DNA of 64,000 nt from Scalesia atractyloides (lineage: Eukaryota; Streptophyta; Magnoliopsida; Asterales; Asteraceae): positions 10,470,988-10,534,987 of the forward strand of contig CAMTDV010000002.1 of the NCBI GenBank assembly GCA_947069175.1. Direction: 5' to 3'. How positions within the stretch are numbered: the first letter of the stretch is position 1; the number at the start of each line of letters is the position of its first letter. The translations under genes were made by a program, and so were the position numbers. Below are positions 21,646 through 33,117 of the stretch, piece by piece. Below the pieces are notes generated by a model, which was given only the letters and a program-made list of their open reading frames with translations, did no database searches and was not told where the DNA came from.

Positions 21646-24600
21646 CGATTATGAATATCTTATCGCTGAACATAAGGGGGATTAGGGGGATTCCAAACAC
21701 AGAGGGGTGAAAGACATAAAAAATGAGTCAGGAATCAACTTCGTTGCTCTCCAAGAGACTAAACAGATCAATGTTTCTAATTTGGAGATGTTGAAGTTCT
21801 AGGGAAATAGGAAGTTCGGTCTGGATAGTGTTGACGCCGTCGGTCAATCAGGAGGATTGGTGTGTATGTGGGATGATTCCATTTATCGTCAGTCGAGTGC
21901 CACAAGAGATAGGAATTATTTTCACATCATAGAGACGTTGGTTAAGAGTGGCGAGGTTCTGAATATTCTGAATATGTATGCTCCCCAAGGGGTGCAGGCA
22001 AAAAAAGTGTTGTGGGACTCGCTAGCTACGGTTATCAGACACGATGATGGGCACTGGGTGCTTACCGTGGATTTCAATGCGGTCCAGTTTCGAGAAGAAA
22101 GGAGAAATTGTGCCTTTAAGCAATCTTGTGCTATTAACTTTTATTCTTTTTATCTTTGATGCAGGATTATTAGAATACGCGATGAAGGGTAGACAGTATA
22201 CTTACTGCTCTGGCAACAGGAGAAAACAAAGTAAATTAGATCGGTTTCTTGTCAACTTAGAGTTCTTTAACGCTTGGCCAGAAGCATGTGTTCAGGCGAA
22301 GCCTAGGAGGTGGTTCGACCATAACCCCATCATTATTATTTCTAAGTTCTCTAATTATGGGTCTCGGCCTTTCCGGGTTTTTAGCTCTTGGATGAGGAAA
22401 CCTGGATTCAAGGAAGCCGTGAAAGAAGCTTATGGTAACTATCCTGACTTTAGTGAGGCTCTGGATGTGGTTCTGATTAAAAAGCTTGGTTTCATTTGGG
22501 ACCGTCTGAAAGCATGGAAGGATGATTTGGTTATTAAGGAGGGTGAGGACTTCTTAAAAGCTAAAGAAGAGTTGGAAGCTATTGAAGTGTTAATGGAATC
22601 CAGGGATCTCTCCAAAGAGGAGGATTAGGTTCTCTCGGAGAATAAGAGAGTGATTTTCGAGGCAGGGGAAGCTAAAACTATGGATCTCAGGCAAAGATCC
22701 CGGGTTAGATGGGCAAAAGAAGGTGACGAAAACTCAAGATTTCATTCCATGGTCAATTATAGGAAAGCTTGCAATGTTATACACATGGTCGAGGTAAATG
22801 CGGTTTGGATCTCAAAACCTTCCTTGGTTAAAAAGAAGCTTTCAAGATTTTTTAGAGACAAGTTCGTGGAAGGGTGTGCGGATCGGCCTAGGTTGGGGAA
22901 TCTTGACTTCAAAAGAATTTCGGTAGTAGAGGCAGTTGGCTTGGAAGAGAGATTTTTGAAAGAAGAAATCAAAGGGGCTGTGTTCGAATGCGGTCCTAGG
23001 CCCGATAGCTTTAATTTTCGTTTTTTCAAGCGCTTTTGGAGTTAGTTCGAGGATGATTTTATTAAAATTTTGGATGGGTTTTTCGAGGCAAGTTGTATCA
23101 ATGTGGGGTGCAGGTCTTCTTTCATTGCTTTGATTCCTAAATATAGGAACCTGATGGGGCTGAACGATTACAGACCTATTAGCGTTATAGGGGTGGTGAA
23201 CAAAGTGGTGTCAAAAATTCTTGTCAATAGATTAAAAAGGTTCTTAGGTCAGTTATTTCAGAGTTGCAATCAGCTTTTTTAAGCGGGACGTACATCCTTG
23301 ACGGACCACTTATTATTAGTGAAGTGTTCTCGTGGCTTAAGAGGCGGAAAAAGAAGGCGTTTTTTTTTCTAAAAATCGATTTCAAGAAAGCATACGATAA
23401 TATTAATTGGAAGTTCGTTGTCGAGGTTCTTGGCCAAATGAGGTTTCAACAAAAGTGGTACAATTGGATTATGGGGATTCTTTCTTCGGCTCGGGCCTCC
23501 GTGTTGGTTAATGGATCTCCTACTTTTGAGTTATGATGCGGTAAAGGTATGAGGCAAGGAGATCCTATTTCCCCATTTTTATTTGTAGTTGCTATGGACG
23601 CTCTGTCTCGTTTGTTCAATAAGGCATTGCGAGGTTGGGGTTATGAATGGCATCGGTCTTCCAAATGACATCCCCCGTGTGTCTCATTTGTTTTATGCGA
23701 ATGATGCTCTCGTGATTGGTGAGTGGGATAAGGATAACGCACTTAATGTGGTTAGGATTCCAAGATGCTTCTATTCTTGCTCGGGTCTTAAAATTAATCA
23801 AGGCAAATCGAACGTGTACGGCATAGGGGTTAGTAACTTGGAATTGGAGGATTTGGCAGAGGAAGTTGGATGCAAAATGGATTCGTTACCTTTTAAAAAC
23901 CTTGGACTTACAGTTGGAACTAACATGAACAGAATAAACAACTGGAGACTGGTTTATGATATCTTAGAAAAACGGCTTTTGCTATGGAAGGCCTCGGTTC
24001 TGTCTATTGGTGGGAGAGTTACCCTTATTCGGTCTGTCCTTAAGAGCCGCCGACTTACTACATGTCTTTGTACAAGGCTCCGGAGAAGATTATTAAGGAT
24101 TTAGAAGGCTTGATCAAAAAATTCTTATGGGGCAGCTCGTGTGAGGAAAAGAAGATATACTGGGTGGCTTGGGATAGGGTGGCCTCGCCTGTTAAGGTTG
24201 GTGGGTTGGGATTGAGTAAGCTCTCGGAGATTAATATGGCTTTATTAAGTAAATGGGGGGGCTTTATAAGTGTGGTAAAGAGAATTTACGGGTTAAGTTT
24301 GCGGACGCTATCCATTCGGGTCGGTCCAGATGGTCTTTTCTTCCCATTATCAAGTCGATTGGTGAGGTGTGGCAGTGTATTGTTTCGATGATTAATAAAC
24401 CACTTGTGGATAATCTGCCTATTCGCAGTTTTCAAGGGAATTGTTGGCAATGGAGAAGATTTCCTTTTCTGACTAGACCCTTGGTTAAGAGATAAACCTC
24501 TCAAGGAATTCTACCCAAATCTTTTTAGGCTGGAGGTAGTGAAGACTTGCTTTGTCCGGGACCGTATTGATGGAGGTGGTGGATGGCTTTGGAAACATGA

Positions 24601-25320
24601 CCCTGAGAACGAAGCGGAGAATAGGTAGTTTTCAGAGTTAAGTGCTGAGGTGCAGTCGGTTTCGGTTTGCAGCAGGAGGGATCGCTGGAAGTGGTTGGGG
24701 GATTCGTCGGATAATTTTTCTGTCAAATCGGCTAAGAAAATTCTTACCAACTCCAACGATTTCAGTGACCGATACGTTGTCGAGTGGTGTAAAGGGATGC
24801 CTTTAAAATGTAATGTGTTTGCTTGGAGGACTGAGATAAAAAGAATTCCTACTTCGGACACGTTGCTCAAAAGAGGTATAGCGGTCGGTGATGGTTTATG
24901 CCCGTTTTGCAGAAGCGAAGATGAGTCGGTGGAGCACATCTTCACTTCATGTTTGTTTGCAACGATCCTTTGGCAAAAGATTAGCAGATGGTGTCGGTTA
25001 CAAAAATTTTTTCTTTCTCTTTTAAAGATCTTTTGGAGCTTCACAATTACGTCTCAATGGGGCCGACTGAGAAGAATGCATTGAAGGGTATCGTCATCAT
25101 CACATGTTAGAGCCTATGGAAAGCTAGGAATCAAGTGGTGTTTTCAGGTTCTCAAGTCAAGGTAGAAGATGTGTTTAGCGAAGTGAGATCCTGGGTTTCC
25201 TTTGGTTCAAAAGTCGATCGAAGTTTAATCATATTCTTTGGTCGGGTTGGTGTAAATTTGTATTTATGTAGTTTGTTCTTGTTTTGTGTTTGGCCCGGTT
25301 TTCGGGTCGATCGTGGTTTC
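21646..25320 (+). pseudogene. LINE ORF2: endonuclease-reverse transcriptase, broken
   Basis: Endonuclease motifs in order: LNIRGIRG near 21660, FVALQETK near 21750 (catalytic Glu), VDFNAV near 22070, LDRFLV near 22225 and DHNPI near 22315. Reverse transcriptase: LNDYRPISVIG near 23160, LKIDFKKAYD near 23370 (catalytic Asp kept), GMRQGDPISPFLF near 23550 and FYANDAL at 23691-23711, where the first Asp of the usual A-D-D catalytic box is Asn. A thumb region follows (FLWGS near 24120), then a zinc-binding C-terminal region (CPFCRSEDESVEHIF near 24900). In a working copy the enzyme nicks target DNA and copies its RNA onto it. Here there are in-frame stops near 21675, 21801, 22626, 23043 and 23535, and frameshifts near 22100, 23270 and 23630. 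Confidence 0.85.
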
Positions 25321-25346
25321 TAATGAAGTTTTCATTTTAAAAAAAA

Positions 25347-26112
25347 TGAGTATTGGTAGTTGTGAATACTGGGGAAAGGTGAATGAAAAAGCGAGAGTAA
25401 ACCTCTGATCACATTTGCCAGTCAAAGTCAGTTTCCTTAACATCTAACCTAACTTACCTTATGTACTTTGTTATTTATCGTTTCATTTCTTTAGGTTACT
25501 TAACTAATAATTTTTCGGTTCCTTTCCTTGTTGAATATATTTTTATTACAAATTATATAACTTCTAAATACATTTAAAGTTTTATAAATCGATTTGATAA
25601 TGTTCTTATGTGTCTGATACATCCATTAATAAAAAAATAATAATGAACATATGTTTTAGAATATAAAAGTAAAATTATATTTGAAACCTATAATTAAATG
25701 TTTTCATTCTCTCACTTTATTAGAGAGTAACGCTATATTATAAAGTATGAATTAAGAAAAGTTAATTGATAGTTTTACTTTTAAAAATTGTTTTATGTGA
25801 CGTATTATATTATAATTTATAAATCTTCTTACTAACTTTCTAATATGTAATACATGAATCTTTAATGAGTATATATATATATATAGACACGTCGGACAGG
25901 GCTCTCGAATTCTCAAGGATGGGCTTAAGTAAAAGAAATTTTAAAGGGCCCATTTTATTAACCATATAGGTCCCCTAAGGGCACCTAAATTTTCAAAGAT
26001 GACCCTGGGTTAAAAAAAAGTAGGATACCCCTTAATTTATTTCTAGATCCGCCATAGGTACGGAGGTTCTATGATATTTCATTTACATGCTAAATGCTAT
26101 GCCTTTTTATAT
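25347..26112. other. AT-rich DNA with a decayed dispersed repeat
   Basis: 25350-25870 holds nothing recognisable beyond AT-rich sequence and a (TA)n tract at about 25870-25886. 25888-26058 contains GGCCCATTTTATTAACC, GTCCCCTAAGGGC and ends ATCCGCCATAGG; this resembles the CGGA-ended dispersed repeat family loosely. Confidence 0.3.
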
Positions 26113-26169
26113 AACTCGATCCGCTGATCTAGGACTCACTCGTATGATCCGCTTCATGCCATTGAGCTA
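26113..26169 (-). other. tRNA-like or SINE relic, minus strand
   Basis: The minus strand has a perfect A box TAGCTCAATGGCA (26169-26157) and a diverged B box GCGGATCGAGTT (26124-26113), 32 bases apart as in tRNA genes. No full cloverleaf can be drawn. Confidence 0.4.
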
Positions 26170-26371
26170 AAATGTTGTGTGCTACTAAAACATTCCCGTT
26201 GAAACTTTTTGACGAAAAAAACATCTTTTATAATAGCTTTTGGAAACTTCATAAAATCGATTGTGTGTCATCGTATGATTTCATTTATTTTAGGATCTTA
26301 ATGCATGGTGAACATACTTCGGGTTATATGTTCACACAATGCGGCCATAGAACCTTAGATTTGTAGACAGG

Positions 26372-27138
26372 AGATAGGGATACCGAGTCAACTACCTATG
26401 AAGGTATCATTGGCAAGTTGTTCTGGCGTGACACGATCCGTGACGGTGTGATCAGTTCACGTCATCTCCAATTTTGTGATGTGAAATATGTTTGTGGATT
26501 AATTATGCTCGCGGGAGAGCCTTTGGATTATTTGGGAGGCGTATGGATGCATCCTAGGATTTGGTGGATTCTATTATTTTGCGGTAGAGTGGTGTAGTGC
26601 CATACACACCTTCCAATTTTGGGTGCACTATGATATGGGATGAGATATAAGTTATGACATGTTTGGCACCGTGGGAGTGCATTTTGAATATTTGTTTCAT
26701 AGAGTACTCGGTATCATTATTCCTAACCCTTATTGTCTTAATATATATCTTTATATATATGCTGGTGTAGATGGTGTTACTCGATGGGATGTTTTGAATT
26801 AAGAAAAAAAATTGATATCTTTTTACTCGTTTTCCTTATTATTTAAAATACTATGTTTGCCTATTGAATTCTGCATCCGCGCACTAGGCCATGAGCTCAG
26901 CCGCAATTTTACCTTTCGCGGCAGGTAATCAAGGTTGATCGGGGGTTGTGTGAAGAGAGCGACTAGGCTTTGGATCTATGAGATGAAGACTTTATTTATT
27001 TTTATTTTGTGAACTTTTAGACTTTTAAATTAGTAACTATTTCTTTTCGGTTGGTTTTAGAACTTTGTAAGTTAGACTTATGATGTTTTGTTGGCGTTTG
27101 ACGTGATCTCCTGTTTCGTATTGGGGCGGGGTGTTACA
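26372..27138 (+). repeat. 3' part of a gypsy-type LTR
   Basis: The end GGGGCGGGGTGTTACA (27123-27138) is a typical plant gypsy LTR end. The AT-rich DNA before it fits an LTR 3' region. The left boundary and any primer site were not found. Confidence 0.4.
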
Positions 27139-28061
27139 TAGGCAAATCAATTAAGGTGCTGTTACTAAACAGGCCCCAGACCTCACGAACTTCATGAGGC
27201 CCAACTCACAAAATAAATGACGATGGCATGTTATTATCATGTATAATAGATAAACTTGTTAACTATAGCGAGACTTTTTTTTGTCTTTTTATGAATTTCT
27301 ATCGTTCAATTTGTACTATTGGCACTTATACCTTTTAAATTTTTTAAAACCTTTTAAATTTTTAAAACCTTTTTAAATATCATTTCGACCCCACTGAGTT
27401 TTAAGTGCTTATTTTATATGAATGTCAGTGTAAATTCAAGTTGGATTACGTTTCGACGTAATATTTTTCGAAAATGAGTCATTTCAAATATAATACATTT
27501 TAGTGCTTATTTTTAAGTACGTTTTCAGTTGATCTATATTTTGATATTAATTTTGTTTGAAAACAAACGGGACTAAAATGTTAAAAAAAAACAACCCCAC
27601 AAAACAAGCAATCAATTTAATTGTAATTAATACATTTTATCAATGGCATTTCAGTAATTTTGAGTGTTAATTAAATTCTAGCATATCGTGAGCTGCTGTG
27701 TCATCCTTTTCATTCCATATCTAATTTAATAACTTTCATCAAATTACAACTTTAGCCCTTGAATTTATATTTAGCTCTAGGTTACTCGTTTATTAACGTT
27801 TTCAGCTCGTTTTTTATTCCTTTTCATCTCGGGCAAGTACCAATACCAACAAATTAAATACAAGCCTGTAAAGACTAAAAATAACTTTAAAACTATTAAA
27901 TTAAATTAAAGTAATATATAAAATACAAAGTAAAAATGGTGTATTTTACACATCACCTTTTTAGAATCTTTTTAATGATTCAGTCCTTACAATTTTCAAT
28001 TGTCCTTTCATTTTTCAATTGATAACTTGCAAATCTTCCGTCTTCTTTTAACGGTCATCTA
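27139..28061. other. AT-rich DNA with a dispersed repeat, no gene
   Basis: 27380-27545 (AAATTCAAGTTGGATTACGT, GAAAATGAGTCA, AATATAATACATTTT) is related to 55990-56200, which carries the same phrases in variant form. The family is unnamed here. Confidence 0.4.
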
Positions 28062-28600
28062 TGTCACATTCCGATCCATAGCAGAATGATATGAGACATA
28101 ATAGTTTATTATTTATAACATAATCAAATTAATATTGTAACACTTTACATACAAATCATACGTAAACCATACAATATTTAAATTCATTAAACATAAAATA
28201 AAATCCAATTTATTAATCTAAAGCATGTCCTATGTGTCTTTGTCTTCAACTCTATCTCATACTTGTATACTTGTATCATGCATAAAAAGGTTTTTAGGTC
28301 AAGATAAAGTTAGTGAATATATCTAAATTTAAATAAAAATATTTTGGCTTATTACTTGGTTTATTTCATTTTTAAAAACAATTTAAAAATAATCTAACAT
28401 GCAACTTCAATGTAGTATAAACATCTATATCATCTCACAGTAATAACAATCACCACAATAACAACAACAACCAACCACATCAACAATAACGAAACAATAG
28501 AAACAATGAGATTCAAGCCCCGAAGAGCGAATCTAAAGATGGCGATACTAAGTTTAACCCATCGTTGTGGGAACCTAGTCAGCCATGGATCCACAACGGA
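28062..28600 (-). repeat. Possible gypsy-type LTR end, minus orientation
   Basis: TGTCACATTCCGATCCATAG at 28062 is the reverse complement of a typical LTR end (..GGATCGGAATGTGACA). The other end is not found. Confidence 0.35.
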
Positions 28601-28964
28601 AAGCTATGACACAAAACGAATAAACACATAGATACATGTATATGCAACAATAGATATTAAAAACAATAGAAACATAACTACGAAACACGTAGCAACACAT
28701 TGATTTTGCATGTTACCTATTTAAATAGAAAAAATAGAAACAAGACACATGACACACCCAAAAAATATTTAACGATAAAAAGGGAAAGAAATAGATCGAC
28801 TAACTGGTTGCGAATAAATAATCCACAAGAATTTCCGCACGAAAAGGAATGGATTGTATCTAAACAATAATCGCCAAAAGTAAATAAACAAGATACTAAC
28901 GAACGGACAATATATTAATTTTCGGAAATTAGGTTCTCCTATTTGGGGACTTATAATATATATA
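28601..28964. other. AT-rich DNA, nothing recognised
   Basis: Repeated AAACA/AATAGAAACA words only. Confidence 0.4.
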
Positions 28965-29304
28965 GAGATGGATTAAAATGAGAAGCACCTTAAGTTCAAA
29001 AAAAAAATTCTCAAAAATCTTAAAGATAATCATTTATTTCAGCAAAAAATAAATAAATATAAATAAATAAATGACGCATACACACATTTACATGAGGTGT
29101 AAAAATATTTATCTTCGTAACAATTTTACATTAGCGCGTAAAAAAACTTATATTAAGCAAACCTACCGAGTTGACAATTTTTTTACAGATGTGTTTATAA
29201 GATTTTCATCTACATTTGTACAAAAAAAAAATTGGCCAAACTCACGCGAAAAGTAGGAGTTCTCATGATTCTCACAACTCGTGATGATTACCATTTGAAC
29301 CGAG
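28965..29304. mobile_element. Foldback element family F, copy 1
   Basis: About 340 bp. The left end (GATTAAAATGAGAAGCACC) and right end (CATGATTCTCACAACTCGTG, ATGATTACCATTTGAACC) are imperfect inverted copies. It is flanked by TATATATA on the left and TATATATG(TG)n on the right. A related copy in opposite orientation lies at 49950-50330. Confidence 0.6.
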
Positions 29305-30031
29305 CTATATATGTGTGTGTGTGTGTGTGTGTTTGTGTAGGGTAGGGTATATTTGAGAACCACTTTTATTGTGAGAACTAATGTGAACACAAAAAAAATA
29401 CCTAAAAAACACACAAATTTTTTTTAATATTTTTAAAAATAAAACGCTATATCTCGTCACTAAAAAAATTCGAGTAACTATTATCGATTCACATGTGCAT
29501 GTGTATCAGTTTATTTGACAAATTTCGTAATACATTACTTGTATTATACAAGCGCACTTTCATTTATATTATCATCCGTAATACAATACTTTTTACATTA
29601 CCAATATTAAAAATTCACATGTGTATCATTATGTATAGCCATGATATAACGTGTTTGGGTACAAAAAGTTTGTGATTTTGAATGATAAAGTAAGCCATAT
29701 ACATGTTTTTTAGTTAGTTATATCTAGTAGTTGATGGTTTTTTTATATTTGTCACTTTATGATGTAATATGTTTTATGAATGGTACGAAGGGTGTTGATG
29801 TACATGTGCATAAAGTGAAAACATTTTATATATTGGTAATGGTAATGTATTATGGATGGTATGAGGTAATGGTATTGTATTATGGATGGTAGGAGATAAT
29901 GTTATAGTATTATGGATGGTAGGAGGTAATGGTAGTGTATTATGGAAGGTATGATAGATGAAAAAGAAAGTGTATTTAAAGTAGCTTACCAAAACACGTT
30001 ATATCATGTTCATACATATAGATGCACATGT

Positions 30032-33000
30032 TGTAACGCCCCAAAACTTAAATGTTTACATTCGCCGTACGTTTTCATATGATAAACACAAAATAAAATG
30101 ACTAGGTTATTTAACCTAGTTAAATAGTTTAGTTAAAACAAATAAAGAATGAACGTGGGACAATAATGAACAAGTACTAAACATGAAGGGTTGAATTAGG
30201 AGATTTGGATTAAGGTTTATATTAAATAGAATGTTCAGGAATTAGCGTGTGTGTGTGTGTTGGTGTGTGTATATGGGTGTGTCGACACACACACATGGAG
30301 AAGACAAGGGGAGTTCTCCCAATCACCCAAAATCCAGAAATTGATTATAGAGTTGAGCTAAAAACACTTGCATGGTTGAAGATTTCTAATCATCTAAGAA
30401 TGCAAGACATGAGGTAAGTTGTAGTTTGAGATTTCATAATCTTGTATGAAGTGGGTTATATCTAATCCACGAAATTGAATGAAATTGATCATGGATATGT
30501 GTTAGAGTTACCATATAAAACATGGATTATGAAGAATTTTGAGTAATGTGATGACTAGATGTAAAACCTACTTCTAGTGGTGAAGATGATGAAATAGGTG
30601 TTTCACATGTCAAATCCTTGTTTATATCATTGATGTGTATGTTGCATGTAATGGATTGTTATTAAAAAGGTTGAGTATGGTATGTAATTTAGTTGATTCA
30701 AGGGAAATTGATGAAGTATGCATGATCTTTAGTTAATTATGATAATCTATGATATGAACTAGTAGAAACATGCTTTGGATACTTGTACATAATGCTTTGT
30801 TGGTGGTACGCACACCAAGTGTTTGATAAAATGTCTAGTATAAGTTAGTATGTGAAATTATATGCTAAACAATGGATGAACATGTGTAGAGTTTGATAAT
30901 GACATGATTGGCAATAATCAAACATGAAAAAATATATTGTAGAAGGATTTCGTAAGAATGTGTAGTTGATGGTATGATTGAGTAGAATTATGCATTAGGA
31001 ATCTATACTCTATGCTTGAATGATGTTGATATTATGTTAAATAGACCAACCTTGTATGTGTGATTAAGTAGGTGATCATGTGGTTGTAAGCATATTACAT
31101 AAAGAGTATGAAATGTATATAGTGTCTTTAATATAGCCTAATATGATGACACGAATATATGATGTTATGTCAAAAGTTCATATGATAAACGTTGACTTCT
31201 GAAAGTCAACTACGCATAAGAAGCATCATTAGACTTGTTGTCACAATTGTAAGATTACAGAAAGTCATGCGGTATGTGATATATCAATATGTGTTATATG
31301 TGACGACATAATGAATTATATAAGTTTGAAAAGATGTGATTTTGGGTATATGCCTTATATTTGTTAGGATTGACTTATGAAAGTCAAATGTGAGTTATGC
31401 ATTTGATTTGATCGTTAATATGTACAATCGTGTATGCTAACAAGAATGTGATTGCGATGACATGAAAGTATAGGGATCATGTCAAAATGGATGGAAGCAT
31501 GGAAGGCTAACGGGTCAAGAGGAGGCAAGGTAACAAATGCTAAAACGGACGCTAAGGTAAGTGATTTCCGGAATCACTCTTTAAATACTTTAAGGGAAAT
31601 GTTATATTTTAATTGTCGAGAAACTTGCGGGAACATAAGAACAATGGTTGTATTAAGACGAGTTTGACGGTAATGGGTTGATAATAGTCAACTAAATTGG
31701 AAGTTGTATGATATAATCCGAATGGTGCAAATCCATGTAGTAAGCTATCGTTTATATGACATAATTAAAGCACAATTTGGCTTGTGCACATATAGAATTT
31801 ATTGTTAAAGTGAGACTGTGGTAGTGTAAAGAGGAACGGAACCTTGTTTAGATGTTACATGTTTAATTGGAAATGAATCAGAATAGGCATGAACGAACGG
31901 GACTCGAAACGGGTCAAATAAGTTGCAGCCCCAAATCAGCAGCAGCTGACCGTAGCTTACGGTAGATGACTTATTTTGGCAGAAAGTCATCACCGTAAGC
32001 TACGGTGAAAGGACCGTAGCTTATGGTAAGGAGTATCCGTTTGGCAGAAATGCATCACCGTAAGCTACGGTGAGAGGACCGTAGCTTACGGCGGGAATGG
32101 GCACCAAATGTTGAATTTTGTTTGATGTGTATATTATTGCGTCTCGGATTTTCGTATCTTTTAAGGCTTATGCAAAGGCTTCGGTAAATTTTCGGAAGAT
32201 TGTATACCCTATGAAAAGTTCGTAAAGGTTTTATTTATGTGATACGAATACAAATAATGACTTTCGGGCTCGTAAGGGATAAATACAAATATATATGTTT
32301 GAGATTCGGATCTTGTAGGAATGAATGTGTTAGAATGTATTACACGAATGGGGAGATGAAACTTGTTCTTAAGTATGTTTATAAGTGAACTATTAGGAAT
32401 AATTAAAGTTCGATGATTGAATACGGATAAGTGAATATGACTCGAACGCACATACAAAAGTATATAGTTCTAGAGTGAAAGAGTTAGATATCGATGTTAT
32501 TGTGAGATGTATGTATGGAACCTGTATGTACGAATGTGTATATATGAGAATGCTTATACGTTACGTAGCCCAATGACCGTCGTTCAATGTTATGTTCTTA
32601 TGAGAAGAGGCTAACTATTTGTTGTTGAAGATGAATTTAGGAACACAGGTAAGTAAGGGTTGGGCTCTCGAAGGTTCGAGGCTCGGCATAAGGAATAAGT
32701 TCGAAGAATATCCTATTGGAGTTTTATATAATGTTTGATGGATATGTAGACGATTCATGTTCATGATTTTAATTAAAAATATATGATGTAACCAATTACT
32801 AACACATTGGTTATATTTATATGGTGACTGCAGATTAGTCAGATCATCATTATCATCATGAAGATATGTGGACGAAGATCAAGTCAAAGAGCAAGGATTG
32901 TACGGGAAGAACGGTTCATAACTTGTAATATGTATTACATTTAGCAAGTCAATCAAAACGAACGTAATAAACACTTTCAAGAAAGTGTCCAAAATATTTA

Positions 33001-33102
33001 TAAATGAACCTTTAAGTATGTTACAAAGTCAATAAAGAAAGAATTTTTAAGTCGGTATTTCCGCTGCGTTTATTATTGTGAAAACGTATTTAGAGCATTA
33101 CA
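30032..33102 (+). repeat. 5' LTR of the LARD
   Basis: 3071 bp. It contains a (GT)n and palindromic GTGTGTCGACACAC patch (30243-30296), a 62-codon frame at 31479-31667 that is unchanged in the other LTR, and the ACCGTAGCTTACGG hairpin cluster (31949-32093). Confidence 0.9.
31949..32093. repeat. Cluster of inverted CCGTAGCTTACGG units in the LARD 5' LTR
   Basis: CCGTAGCTTACGG and its reverse complement CCGTAAGCTACGG alternate five times, separated by TTTTGGCAGAAA spacers that themselves repeat. Strong hairpins can form in RNA or single-stranded DNA. A shorter version survives in the 3' LTR at 38129-38212, where the 800-bp deletion starts just beyond. Confidence 0.8.
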
Positions 33103-33104
33103 AG

Positions 33105-33117
33105 TTGGTATCAGAGC
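33105..33117 (+). promoter_or_regulatory. Primer binding site, tRNA-Met type (LARD)
   Basis: TTGGTATCAGAGC starts two bases after the LTR and continues into CATGG; it is the standard Met-type site of plant LTR elements. Confidence 0.85.

Larger units (their letters stand above)
19669..25346 (+). mobile_element. L1-type LINE (non-LTR retrotransposon), degenerate
   Basis: Two coding regions in the order RRM-type ORF1, then ORF2 with AP-like endonuclease, reverse transcriptase and a C-terminal zinc-binding region, ending in an 8-A tract (25339-25346). The 5.7 kb length fits a nearly full-length plant L1 element. Many stops and frameshifts make it inactive. I could not identify a target duplication, and the 5' end is not defined. 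Confidence 0.88.

Noticed and set aside
29774..29992. 72-codon minus-strand frame with repeated His/Asn/Thr/Ile units
   Set aside because: Translation of the 32-33 bp tandem repeat inside foldback element A.
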